NCBI RefSeq assembly: GCF_000721705.1
Contig: NZ_JOJL01000001.1
Location: 391,312 to 455,311 of the forward strand
Origin: Actinoplanes subtropicus
Lineage (GTDB): Bacteria > Actinomycetota > Actinomycetes > Mycobacteriales > Micromonosporaceae
Direction: 5' to 3'
DNA length: 64,000 nucleotides
The notes under the pieces are model-generated. The model worked only from the letters and a program-made list of their open reading frames with translations. It searched no databases and was not told the DNA's origin. The position numbers were made by a program, and so were the translations under genes. Below, in pieces: positions 7,863 through 15,823 of the stretch (positions are counted from its first letter, which is position 1; each line of letters begins with the position of its first letter).

Positions 7863-8605
7863 CCACCTTCGCCCCCGCCCCGGCGCGCAACTCGACCAAG
7901 GCGATCCTGCGCAGCCAGGTCCGGATGGAACTGATCCTCACCGCCCGGCGCGGCGAGGCGATCGTGCTGGCCATGGGCGTGCCGCTGCTGGTGCTGCTCG
8001 GGGCCGGGCTCACCCACGTCACCAACGTCCCGGGCGGCGACCGCCTGGCGTATGTGGTGCCCGGCGTGCTCGCGCTGACCGTGATGTCGACGGCGTTCAC
8101 CGGGCAGGCGATCACCACGGGGTACGAACGGAACTACGGCGTCCTCAAGCGACTGGGGGCCTCGCCGCTGTCCCGCCCGGGCCTGCTGTTCGCCAAGACC
8201 GCCGCGATCCTGGCGCTGATCGTGGTGCAGTTGCTGGCGCTCGCGGCGGTCGGCGTGGCGGTGGGCTGGCGTCCGCACGCGGGTCAGGTGCTGCCCGCCC
8301 TGGGCATCACGGTGCTCGCGACAACGGCGTACACCGGCCTGGCTTTGTTCTTGGCAAGCGTGCTCAAACCGGAGACGACGACCGGTTTGGCGACCCTGAT
8401 CTACGTGTTGATGCTGGCCGCCGGCGGGATCATGTTCGCCGCGCCCACCCAGATCGCGGAGTTCCTGCCGCTGGCCGCGCACGCCGAGGCGCTGCGCGCG
8501 ACGCTTTCGCACGGCCAGCCGGTGCCGCTCGGCTCCTGGGCGAGCCTCGCCGTCTGGGCGGCGGTCTGCGTGGTCGCGGCGGCCCGGAAGTTCCGCTGGG
8601 AGTGA
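7859..8605 (+). CDS. ABC-2 type permease
   Basis: 248 residues from the ATG that overlaps the preceding stop. Six hydrophobic segments (for example AIVLAMGVPLLVLLGAGLTHV and AAILALIVVQLLALAAVGVAV) fit an ABC-2 membrane subunit, and the motif GYERNYGVLKRLGASPLSR is the conserved cytoplasmic loop after TM2. It is the partner of the ATPase at 6957. Confidence 0.9.
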   Translation: MTTFAPAPARNSTKAILRSQVRMELILTARRGEAIVLAMGVPLLVLLGAGLTHVTNVPGGDRLAYVVPGVLALTVMSTAFTGQAITTGYERNYGVLKRLGASPLSRPGLLFAKTAAILALIVVQLLALAAVGVAVGWRPHAGQVLPALGITVLATTAYTGLALFLASVLKPETTTGLATLIYVLMLAAGGIMFAAPTQIAEFLPLAAHAEALRATLSHGQPVPLGSWASLAVWAAVCVVAAARKFRWE

Positions 8606-8652
8606 GGCGTGCGGTTCCGCCGGGAATGAGGCGTGTCCACCGATCGGTGGAC
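8590..8652. promoter_or_regulatory. Direct repeat and perfect 18-bp palindrome before the second ABC operon
   Basis: GTTCCGCTGGGAGTGAGGCGTG (starting at 8590, containing the permease stop) is repeated with two changes at 8614. It is followed directly by the perfect palindrome GTCCACCGATCGGTGGAC at 8635-8652, 60 bases before the next start codon. The palindrome looks like an operator for a dimeric regulator; a hairpin role is less likely because no T-run follows. Confidence 0.55.
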
Positions 8653-8712
8653 AACCGCTGACGGTCGCCCGGTCGTCCCGCCCGGCCCCGGCCGGCGAGC
8701 ACGATCAGATCC

Positions 8713-9549
8713 ATGGACGCCATTGAAGTCAGGGGACTTCGCAAGACCTACCGGGGGCAGGAAGCCGTCCGGGGGATCGATCTCACGGTGACGCGCGGCG
8801 AGGTGTTCGCGCTGCTCGGCCCGAACGGCGCCGGCAAGACCACGACCGTGGAGATCCTCGAGGGCCACCGTAAGCGCACCGGCGGGACGGTCACCGTTCT
8901 CGGCGACGACCCGGGCACGGCCGGCCGCACCTGGCGTGCTCGCATCGGCGTGGTGCTGCAGGACGCGGACGACGCCGCCGACCTGACCGTCACCGAGATG
9001 GTCAAGCACGTGGCCGGCCTCTACGCCGATCCGCGGCCGGTCGCCGAGGTGATCGACCTGGTCGGGCTCACCGAGAAGAAGGGCAGCAAGATCCGGGCGC
9101 TCTCCGGCGGGCAGCGCCGCCGGGTGGACGTGGCGCTCGGCATCGTCGGCCGCCCCGAACTGCTCTTCCTCGACGAGCCGACCACCGGCTTCGACCCGGC
9201 CGCGCGCCGCCAGTTCTGGGACCTGATCCGGGCGCTGGCCGCCGAGGGCACCACGATCCTGCTCACCACGCACTACCTGGAGGAGGCCGAGGCGCTCGCC
9301 GACCGCCTCGCGGTGCTGGCCGACGGCCGGATCGTCGCCGAGGGCACGCCGGCCACGCTCGGCGGCCGGGCGAGCGCCGGCGCGAAGGTGGCCTGGCGGG
9401 AAAACGGGACAAATCGCGTGGAGAACGTGGCCGATCCCACCGATTTGATCAAGCAGCTGGTGAAGGCTGAGATCGATTTGTCCACTTTGACCATCACCCG
9501 CCCCACCCTCGAGGACATCTACCTCAACCTGATCGGAGCCACCCGATGA
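8713..9549 (+). CDS. ABC transporter ATP-binding protein (second exporter)
   Basis: 278 residues. Walker A GPNGAGKTT, signature LSGGQRRRVD, Walker B LLFLDEPTTG and the H-loop TTHYLEEAEALADR are intact; the C-terminus TLEDIYLNLIG matches the DrrA/CcmA-like group. The stop overlaps the next start by 4 bases (ATGA). It is related to, but not identical with, the ATPase at 6957, so the window holds two parallel exporters. Confidence 0.92.
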   Translation: MDAIEVRGLRKTYRGQEAVRGIDLTVTRGEVFALLGPNGAGKTTTVEILEGHRKRTGGTVTVLGDDPGTAGRTWRARIGVVLQDADDAADLTVTEMVKHVAGLYADPRPVAEVIDLVGLTEKKGSKIRALSGGQRRRVDVALGIVGRPELLFLDEPTTGFDPAARRQFWDLIRALAAEGTTILLTTHYLEEAEALADRLAVLADGRIVAEGTPATLGGRASAGAKVAWRENGTNRVENVADPTDLIKQLVKAEIDLSTLTITRPTLEDIYLNLIGATR

Positions 9550-10355
9550 CCACGCTCGCGCTCCCGTCGACGGCGACCACCAGCCTGGCCCGCGGCTGGA
9601 TCGAGTTGCTCCAGTTCCTCCGCGACCGCACCGCGATGATCTTCACGTTCGCGTTCCCGGCGATGCTGCTCCTGCTCTTCGGCACGATCTTCAAGGACTC
9701 GTACAACAACACCGGCGTCAGCGCGAGCCAGGTCTATTCGGCCAGCATGATCGCGTACGGGATCCTCACCACCGCCTTCGTGACCATGGGCGCCGGGGTG
9801 GCGCTCGACCGGGAGGACGGCACGCTGAAGCGCCTGCACGGCACGCCGATCACGCCCACGGCGTACGTCATGGGGAAGTTGATCCTGGTTTTGGCGTTGA
9901 GCGTGGCCGAGACGGCGACGCTGATCCTGGTCGGCCTGCTGGTCTTCGACATGCCGTCGCCGGACGCGGCGCACTGGCTGACCTTCGCCTGGCTGTTCCT
10001 GCTGTCCACGTTCGCCTGCACGGCCTGCGGCATCGCGGTCAGCTCGATCGTCAAGCACGCCCGCACGGCCGGCGCGATCCTCAACGTGCCGGTGGTGGCG
10101 CTGAACTTCCTCTCCGGCGTCTTCATCCACCCGATCACCCAGCTGCCCGGCTGGCTGATCACGGTCGCGTCGTTCTTCCCGGTCAAGTGGATGAGCCAGG
10201 GCTTCCGGTACGTGTTCCTGCCGGACAGCCTGAAGCAGTACGAGGCGGCCGGGCAGTGGGAGCTGGGCCGGACCGCCTTGGTGCTGGGCGCCTGGTGTGT
10301 GATCGGATTGGTGCTGTGCCTGGTGACGTTCCGCTGGACCGAGAGGGATCGGTGA
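9546..10355 (+). CDS. ABC-2 type permease (second exporter)
   Basis: 269 residues with six membrane segments and the loop VALDREDGTLKRLHGTPITP that follows TM2 in ABC-2 permeases. A C-terminal stretch LPGWLITVASFFPVKWMSQGFRYVF is also typical. The gene ends in GTGA shared with the histidine kinase start, tying the transporter to its probable sensor. Confidence 0.9.
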   Translation: MTTLALPSTATTSLARGWIELLQFLRDRTAMIFTFAFPAMLLLLFGTIFKDSYNNTGVSASQVYSASMIAYGILTTAFVTMGAGVALDREDGTLKRLHGTPITPTAYVMGKLILVLALSVAETATLILVGLLVFDMPSPDAAHWLTFAWLFLLSTFACTACGIAVSSIVKHARTAGAILNVPVVALNFLSGVFIHPITQLPGWLITVASFFPVKWMSQGFRYVFLPDSLKQYEAAGQWELGRTALVLGAWCVIGLVLCLVTFRWTERDR

Positions 10356-11506
10356 CTCCCGCCGCGACCGCTTCGACCGCCGCGGAGGCCCACCAGCGTT
10401 ACTCACAGTGGTGGGACGTGTATTACGGAGTGGTCGCGGTGGCCGTCGCCGCCGCGATCCTCGTCGTCAACGACCACGCGCTGTGGCGCCGGCTGCTCGC
10501 GGCCGGCGCCATCGCCCTCATGGTCGTCGTGCACCTGGTGATCGGCCGGCGCGTGATCGAGCGCGACGTCTCGTCCGTGGTGCTGGCGTCGGCGCAGATC
10601 GCGCTTTTCGCGGCCGCGGTGACGTTCATCCCGTTCGCCTCGTGGCTGCTCTTCGCGATCATCCCGATGCTGTTCATGCTGGTGCCGATCCGCAGCGCGA
10701 TCGTGCTGGTCATCGCGGTCAACCTGGTGGCGCCGCTCCGCGACGCCATCCTGTCGCCCGGGTACGTGCGATCCGACCTGGTCATCGCGCTCATCTCGGC
10801 GGCCACCGGCATCTGGCTGGGCTTCTGGGTCAGCCGGGTGATCCAGCAGAACAAAGAGCGCGGCCTCTTGATCGCCGAACTGGAGGCGAGCCGCGCCGAG
10901 GTGGCGCGCCTGTCGCACGAGACCGGCGTGGCGGCCGAGCGGGCCCGCCTGGCCGGCGAGATCCACGACACCCTCGCGCAGGGCTTCACCAGCATCATCA
11001 CGCTGCTGCAGGCGGCCGACCCGGCGCTGAAGGACGAGCGGCTGGCGCTGGCCGTCCGCACGGCGAAGGAAAACCTGGCCGAGTCGCGGGCCCTGGTCGC
11101 CGCGCTGGCGCCGGCTGCGTTGTCCGAGGGCTCACTGCCCGATTCCGTACGCCGTCAAGCAGCCCGCTTCGCCGAGGAAACCGGCACGCCGGCCACCGTC
11201 CGGGTGACCGGGGAGGAACGGCCCCTGCCGACGAAGGTCGAGGTGGTCCTGCTGCGGGCCGCCCAGGAGGCGCTGACGAACGTCCGCCGCCACGCCGGCG
11301 CCCAGGAGGCAGCGGTCCTGCTGGCATACGCCCCGTCCTCGGTGCGCCTGGTGGTCCGCGACGACGGCAGAGGCTTCGACCAGGCCACGGCGGACGGGTT
11401 CGGCCTGAACGGCATGCGCGCCCGGGCAGACCAGGTACAGGGCCGGCTGACGGTCCACAGCGACCCCGAAACCGGCACAACCATCGAGCTGGAGGTGCCC
11501 GCATGA
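10352..11506 (+). CDS. Sensor histidine kinase, NarL/DesK type (HisKA_3)
   Basis: 384 residues from GTG 10352, which overlaps the permease stop. The N-terminus holds five or six transmembrane helices (residues about 25-165) with almost no extracytoplasmic loop, so it probably senses within the membrane. A coiled-coil segment leads to the phosphoacceptor box ERARLAGEIHDTLAQGF (H205). The ATPase has the N-box EALTNVRRHA and G-box DDGRGF. Intramembrane-sensing kinases beside ABC exporters often respond to drugs or envelope stress; that is inference here. Confidence 0.92.
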   Translation: MTPAATASTAAEAHQRYSQWWDVYYGVVAVAVAAAILVVNDHALWRRLLAAGAIALMVVVHLVIGRRVIERDVSSVVLASAQIALFAAAVTFIPFASWLLFAIIPMLFMLVPIRSAIVLVIAVNLVAPLRDAILSPGYVRSDLVIALISAATGIWLGFWVSRVIQQNKERGLLIAELEASRAEVARLSHETGVAAERARLAGEIHDTLAQGFTSIITLLQAADPALKDERLALAVRTAKENLAESRALVAALAPAALSEGSLPDSVRRQAARFAEETGTPATVRVTGEERPLPTKVEVVLLRAAQEALTNVRRHAGAQEAAVLLAYAPSSVRLVVRDDGRGFDQATADGFGLNGMRARADQVQGRLTVHSDPETGTTIELEVPA

Positions 11507-12120
11507 TCCGCATCCTGCTGGTCGACGACCACCCCGTGGTCCGGCACGGCCTGCGCGGCATGCTCGACGCCGAGCCGGACTTGTCGGTGGTCGGCGAGGC
11601 CGGCTCAGGCGACGCCGGCGTCACCCTGGCCGCCGCCGAACGCCCCGACATCGTCCTGATGGACCTACGCATGCCCGACGGCGACGGCGTATCGGCCACC
11701 GAACGCATCCTGAAGACCGTCCCCGGCGTACGGGTGATGGTGCTGACCACCTACGAGTCGGACCGCGACATCCTCCGCGCCATCGAGGCCGGCGCCTGCG
11801 GTTACCTGCTCAAGGACGCCTCCCCCGCCGAACTGGCCGACGCCGTCCGAGCCGCGGCCCGTGGCGAGACAGTGCTGGCCCCGAGCGTCGCCTCGACCCT
11901 GGTGCGCCAGGTCCGCCAGCCCGCGCCACCGGCTTTGTCGGCCCGCGAATCGGAGGTCCTGCGACTGGTGGCGAGCGGCCTGACCAACGCCGAGATTGGC
12001 AAGCAACTCTTCATCTCCGAGGCAACGGTGAAGACCCATTTGCTGCGAGTCTTCAACAAACTGGACGTAGCCGACCGCACCGCCGCGGTAACCACAGCAA
12101 TGCGACACGGCCTCCTCTAG
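11503..12120 (+). CDS. NarL/LuxR-type response regulator
   Basis: 205 residues. The receiver domain carries the acidic pocket (VDDH), phosphoacceptor D54 (VLMDLRMPDG), a T/S switch (VLTTYES) and K (YLLKDAS). The C-terminal LuxR HTH (LSARESEVLRLVASGLTNAE) runs to the stop. ATGA overlap with the kinase marks a cognate pair. It is the last gene of the coupled array from 8713 and probably activates the upstream exporters. Confidence 0.93.
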   Translation: MIRILLVDDHPVVRHGLRGMLDAEPDLSVVGEAGSGDAGVTLAAAERPDIVLMDLRMPDGDGVSATERILKTVPGVRVMVLTTYESDRDILRAIEAGACGYLLKDASPAELADAVRAAARGETVLAPSVASTLVRQVRQPAPPALSARESEVLRLVASGLTNAEIGKQLFISEATVKTHLLRVFNKLDVADRTAAVTTAMRHGLL

Positions 12121-12180
12121 CACCATTTCCCCGGCGGCAGGACAGGACTTTCCCACCTCACGGCGGACGCGACCGAGAAC

Positions 12181-13146
12181 CTATTCGGGGGCGGCGGATG
12201 AAATGCGGGCGTGGTAGGGTTTCCGGGACGGCTCGAGAATGGTGCGAATTCCCGGAGACGCCCGAAATCCGCGTGACGCGGCGGCGCGGGAGACGCCAAC
12301 CGAAACCGGCGCAGAAAACATGCTCGTGCCGGTGAGGAGCCGCGCGAGTGGTGTTCGAGTCGGCGTCGTCGAGCACAGCCGCTGCGGTGCTGGCGGTCGT
12401 TGCGGCGGTGGTGCTGGCGGCAGCTGTGGTGGTGCTGGCGGTCGTTGCGGCGGCGGTGCCGGCGGCAGTTGCGGTGGTGCTGGCGGTCGTTGCGGCGGCG
12501 GTGCCGGCGGCAGTTGCGGTGGTGCTGGCGGTCGTTGCGGCGGCGGTGCCGGCGGCAGCAGCCGCGGGGGCAGCGGCAGCGGTGACAACGCCGGCGGTGT
12601 CGGCGGCAGGGCGGGCCGCAATGGGAGCGGGCGTGCTGCCGGCGGCAGGGCTGGCCAAGCCGGAACCGGCGGTGCTGGCAGCTGCCGCGGCGGTGGTGGC
12701 TCTGGTGTTGGCGGGAGCGCTGGCGGCGGCAGCGGTCTTGGCAGCAGGGCTGGCCAAGCCGGAACCGGCGGTGCTGGTGGCAGCTGTCGGGCGGTGGTGG
12801 CTCTGGTGTTGGCGGGAGCGCTGGCGGCAGCGTGAACGGGCTTGCTCGCGGTGGCAGTGGTGCGGGCGGCGATGTTGGCTGCGACGGCAGTGGGGGCGTT
12901 GGCGGCAGCTGTGGCGCTGGCGACGGTGCTGACAGCGGCTGTTTCAGCGGCGGCGGCGATGTCGGCGGCTGCGCGCTCGCGGCGAAGGCGCCACAACTTT
13001 AGGGCGTGTCGTTGGGTGAGGCCCCATTCTCGGTGGCGGGCGTGCTCGCGACGGAATTGCTCGGCTTCTGGGGAATAGCGGCGTGACTTGGTGCGGTCGC
13101 GCATTTCGGCTAATTGGCCTTTAGGGAAGAGCTCCAGCTGTCGCAC
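12181..13146 (-). CDS. SOS-box-associated protein with conserved N-terminus and Pro-rich tail, copy 1
   Basis: 321 residues as read. About 52 of the first 61 residues match the protein starting at 30163: MRQLELFP, MRDRTKSRRYS, FRREHARHR, WGL, KLWRLRRERAA. This basic, Arg/His/Trp-rich block could bind nucleic acid, but I do not recognise it. A low-complexity Ala/Thr stretch follows, then Pro-rich repeats (units like PPAPPPQRPPAPPQL). The switch from Ala/Thr to Pro coincides with a 1-base shift between two tandem 99-bp repeats near 12788. Restoring that base would continue the Ala/Thr frame to a stop at 12158, so the tail as annotated may be a frameshift product. GTG start; no ribosome binding site, consistent with a leaderless mRNA. 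Confidence 0.6.
   Translation of the reverse strand: MRQLELFPKGQLAEMRDRTKSRRYSPEAEQFRREHARHREWGLTQRHALKLWRLRRERAAADIAAAAETAAVSTVASATAAANAPTAVAANIAARTTATASKPVHAAASAPANTRATTARQLPPAPPVPAWPALLPRPLPPPALPPTPEPPPPRQLPAPPVPAWPALPPAARPLPLRPALPPTPPALSPLPLPPRLLPPAPPPQRPPAPPQLPPAPPPQRPPAPPQLPPAPPPQRPPAPPQLPPAPPPQRPPAPQRLCSTTPTRTPLARLLTGTSMFSAPVSVGVSRAAASRGFRASPGIRTILEPSRKPYHARISSAAPE
12645..12829. repeat. Tandem duplication (99-bp period) with a frame-changing indel
   Basis: Segments starting GCAGGGCTGGCCAAGCCGGA at 12645 and 12744 are nearly identical for about 82 bases. The second has three extra bases and lacks one G/C base near 12784-12792 relative to the first, a net +2. As a result the two copies are read in different frames by the gene at 12181-13146. 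Shorter repeats of about 48 bases (GTGCTGGCGGTCGTTGCGGC...) lie just to the left, around 12388-12560. Confidence 0.75.
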
Positions 13147-13199
13147 CTCAAAATTATCGCACCACCGAGAACGCGACGGTAAGCCCGAACAGGTGTTCG
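13147..13199 (-). promoter_or_regulatory. SOS (LexA) box and extended -10 promoter, leaderless, copy 1
   Basis: Reading the minus strand: TCGAACACCTGTTCG (box at 13186-13199) matches the actinobacterial LexA site TCGAAC-N4-GTTCGA in nine of its ten core bases. Then comes TGCGATAAT (13153-13161), an extended -10, and six bases later the GTG start. The same box, the same 40-base distance to the start, the same TGCGATAAT and the same 6-base gap occur before the paralogue at 30163. Seen directly: the motifs and spacing. Inferred: LexA control and leaderless transcription. Confidence 0.75.
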
Positions 13200-13326
13200 A
13201 TCATGCCAATCTTCCCGGCCCCGAAAATGTCCTACGGGAATTAATTCGACCTTCTCGATGGGAATTCGCCCGCCTATTCGATCGAGGTAAGGGAACCAGA
13301 AGACGACGCGACCACGCACGGCGCGC

Positions 13327-13520
13327 GACGGGCGGCACCCTGGGTGACCAGCGGGCGCGGCGTCATGGCATGCCAGCCCGGCCACCATCGCGGCCGCGAC
13401 GGGCGGCACCCTGGGTGACCAGCCGGCGCGGCGCCATGGCATGCCAGCCCGGCCACCAACGCAGCCGCGAGGGGCGGCGCAAAGGGCGACCAGGCAGGCC
13501 CGGAGCCATGGCAAGCCAGC
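13327..13520. repeat. 71-bp intergenic tandem repeat with CCATGGCA core
   Basis: GACGGGCGGCACCCTGGGTG begins at 13327 and 13398, and a diverged third unit at 13469, an exact 71-base period. Each unit carries (C/T)CATGGCATGCCAGCC or CCATGGCAAGCCAGCC near its end. A related motif, CCATGGCAAGCCAGCC, lies at 38.7 kb, and a GGGCCATGGCGGGCGGC variant at 30.4 kb. It fills most of the 490-base gap 13147-13636; I see no gene there. Confidence 0.75.
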
Positions 13521-13636
13521 CCCGTCGCAACCGGCGGCGCCCCGAGTGCCCACCCAGCCCAGCGCCACGGCAGCCCAACCCAGCAACGCGGCCGGAGCGA
13601 CACCCACGGCATGCCGCCCCGACCAAAATCCAACCC

Positions 13637-14485
13637 CTACCGCTCCGCGAAGCGCTGGACGAACGCCAGAGCAGTATTCGCCACCTCGAGCCACCCGCTG
13701 TCGATCGTCAGCGAATGCCCCCGCCCCGGGATCGACGCGAACTCCGTCACCCCGGTGTTCTTCTGCTGCAGCTTGTACTGGTACTCCGAGATGGCCGGCG
13801 GCACCGTGTGGTCCTTCTCGCCGGAGATGATGAGCATGGGGCCTCGGTACGCGTTCTCGTGGTCGACCTTCACCTCGCTCCACGGGTTGAAGTTGGCCAC
13901 CGCCGCCTGGAACAGGGGGGCGCCCGGTGCGGGCACCGCGTACTCCGCGTACAGCTGGTGGGCCTCCTCCTCGGAGACCTGGTTGGCGAAGGCGTACCGG
14001 AACTGCTCGTACGTCAGCGGAATCGCCTTCTTGTAGTTCGCCGGGTTGGACAGCACCGGTGACGCCGAGCGCAACGCCGAGATCGGGAGCGGCAGCACCC
14101 CCTGGTAGGGCGCCGCGTCGATGGACACGGTCACGTTGGAAAGTCCGCGGCCGGCCATGATCTGGGCGAGCAGGCCGCCGAACGAGTGGCCGATGACCGC
14201 CGGCTGCTTGTCGAGTTTGCCGATCACCTCGGCGTAGTGGTCGGCGACCTGGCCGACCGTCTTGCCCGCGAAGACCTCGGGATGTTCCGCGGCCTCGGCG
14301 ACGGTGGCGGGGTCGTCCGGCCAGCCGGGGGAGATGGCCGCGTACCCGGCGGCGTCGAACACCTCGGCCCAGCGGTCCCAGCTGTTCGGCAGCAGCCACA
14401 GGCCGTGGATGAAGACGACGGGCGTGCGCCCGCTCGCGTTGACCCGATCGATGTCGTCCAGCGTGTGCTGCGGAATGTCGGACAT
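13637..14485 (-). CDS. Alpha/beta hydrolase
   Basis: 282 residues with oxyanion HGLW (VVFIHGLWLLPNSW), nucleophile elbow GHSFGG, acid loop ISGEKDHTVPP and catalytic His in GRGHSLTID. No signal peptide, so it is cytoplasmic. It resembles the non-heme haloperoxidase/esterase group common in actinomycetes; the substrate is unknown. ATG at 14485 follows a GAGCTT-type ribosome binding site. It is divergent from the electron-transfer operon. Confidence 0.88.
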   Translation of the reverse strand: MSDIPQHTLDDIDRVNASGRTPVVFIHGLWLLPNSWDRWAEVFDAAGYAAISPGWPDDPATVAEAAEHPEVFAGKTVGQVADHYAEVIGKLDKQPAVIGHSFGGLLAQIMAGRGLSNVTVSIDAAPYQGVLPLPISALRSASPVLSNPANYKKAIPLTYEQFRYAFANQVSEEEAHQLYAEYAVPAPGAPLFQAAVANFNPWSEVKVDHENAYRGPMLIISGEKDHTVPPAISEYQYKLQQKNTGVTEFASIPGRGHSLTIDSGWLEVANTALAFVQRFAER

Positions 14486-14652
14486 GGGCGCAAGCTCCTT
14501 TGTCGAGTGTCGGCAAGGATCACGTTACGAAGAAAGTCGGCTCCGGCGATATAGCAAAAACCTTCACAGTCGACGAACAGGATCCGCACAGGCCCCAGCG
14601 AGACCCGCTGTGCACCCTTCGTTGTGTCGTCAACGAAAGGGGTGCGACGCAC

Positions 14653-14907
14653 ATGAAACGGGAGACCGGACTACGGCGGACGTCGCTGATCACCGGCGCG
14701 TTGGTCGCGGCGAGCGTGGCCGGCACGGTCGTGATCGGTGTCGCGGCGCACGCGACAACGAGCGGTACATCAACGTCAACATCATCATCAAGTACGACAA
14801 GTACGAAAAATCAGGCAAGTACCACGAACTCCGGCAGCTCCCCGACGCTGTCCAGCGGAAGCAGCAGCGACAACAGCAGCAGCCAAGCTACGTCGGGCGG
14901 GAGCTGA
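14653..14907 (+). CDS. Small membrane-anchored Ser/Thr-rich protein
   Basis: 84 residues. MKRETGLRRTS is followed by one transmembrane helix (residues about 12-32, LITGALVAASVAGTVVIGVA) and a tail of Ser, Thr, Gly and Asn (STSTSSSSTTSTK). It is the first gene of the ApbE/ferric-reductase-like operon, where related clusters usually encode an exported FMN-binding protein whose Ser/Thr is flavinylated by ApbE. The FMN-binding domain and its SGAT-type motif are absent, so this looks like the anchor and linker of that protein without the domain. Stop at 14907, one base before the apbE ATG. Confidence 0.72.
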   Translation: MKRETGLRRTSLITGALVAASVAGTVVIGVAAHATTSGTSTSTSSSSTTSTKNQASTTNSGSSPTLSSGSSSDNSSSQATSGGS

Positions 14908-14908
14908 C

Positions 14909-15823
14909 ATGCCGCTCGTGGAGACCCTCCCGATCACCGCCGACACCGCGCAGTGGACCGTCTGGGGCACCGTGGCCCGGATCGTCGTCACCGACCCGGC
15001 CCGCGTCGAAGAGGCAACGAACCTGGTCAAGGCCGAGCTGGCCGCCGTGGACCGGGCCTGCAGCCGCTTCCGCGCCGACTCCGAACTGCGCGAGGCCTGC
15101 CGATCCGGCGGCCGCCCGGTGACCGTCAGCCCCCTGCTGGCCCACTTGATCAGGTCAGCCCTGACCGCGGCCCGGCAGACCGACGGCGCCGTCGATCCGA
15201 CCGTCGGCGCCGCCCTCTGCGGCCTCGGCTACGACCGGGACTTCGCCGCGATCACCGGCCGGCAGGTCGCCCCCGCCGTGCGGGTCTTCGCGACCCCCGA
15301 CTGGCGGGCCGTGCACCTGCACGACCTGGAACTGACCGTCCCCGACGGCGTCCTGCTTGATCTCGGCGCGACCGCGAAGGCGGTGGCCGCCGACCGTGCC
15401 GCCGCCCGGGTGGCCGAGCGGCTCGGCGTCGGCGTGCTGGTCGCGCTGGGCGGCGACATCACGACCGCCGGCCAGGGGCCGGCGGGTGGGTGGCAGATCC
15501 TGGTGCAGGACCGTCCGGGTGACCCCCAAGCTTGCGTACGCCTTCCGTCGGGCGCCGCACTGGCCACCTCGAGCACTGCCGGCCGCACCTGGGGCCGCCC
15601 CGGCGAACTCCTGCACCACATCGTCGATCCCCGCACCGGCCGCCCGGCCGCGCCCGTGTGGCGCACCGTCTCCGTGGCCGCACACTCCTGCCTGCGGGCC
15701 AACACCCTGAGCACCGCCGCCATCGTCCGGGGCCACGCCGCGCCGGACCTGCTCGGCACCGTGCCCAGCCGGCTGGTCACGCCGAGCCTCGACGTGCTGC
15801 GCCTGGGCGGGTGGCCGTCGTGA
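14909..15823 (+). CDS. apbE: FAD:protein FMN transferase (ApbE family)
   Basis: 304 residues from ATG 14909. Conserved features of ApbE: VDRACSRFRADSEL near the N-terminus, TDGAVDPTVGAALCGLGYDRDF, the DLGATAKAVAADRAA segment, ALGGDITTAG and HHIVDPRTGRPA. ApbE moves FMN from FAD onto a Ser/Thr of partner proteins using Mg2+. There is no lipobox, unlike many exported ApbEs, so location is uncertain. GTGA overlap with the next gene. Confidence 0.92.
   Translation: MPLVETLPITADTAQWTVWGTVARIVVTDPARVEEATNLVKAELAAVDRACSRFRADSELREACRSGGRPVTVSPLLAHLIRSALTAARQTDGAVDPTVGAALCGLGYDRDFAAITGRQVAPAVRVFATPDWRAVHLHDLELTVPDGVLLDLGATAKAVAADRAAARVAERLGVGVLVALGGDITTAGQGPAGGWQILVQDRPGDPQACVRLPSGAALATSSTAGRTWGRPGELLHHIVDPRTGRPAAPVWRTVSVAAHSCLRANTLSTAAIVRGHAAPDLLGTVPSRLVTPSLDVLRLGGWPS

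Noticed and set aside
6957..12120. Antibiotic biosynthetic cluster around the two exporters and two-component system
   Set aside because: No biosynthetic, tailoring or precursor-peptide gene is present; transport and signalling genes alone do not support it.
14500..14652. Longer start (14500) for the small Ser/Thr-rich membrane protein
   Set aside because: It would put about 50 non-conserved polar residues before the signal-anchor; ATG 14653 gives a normal N-terminus.
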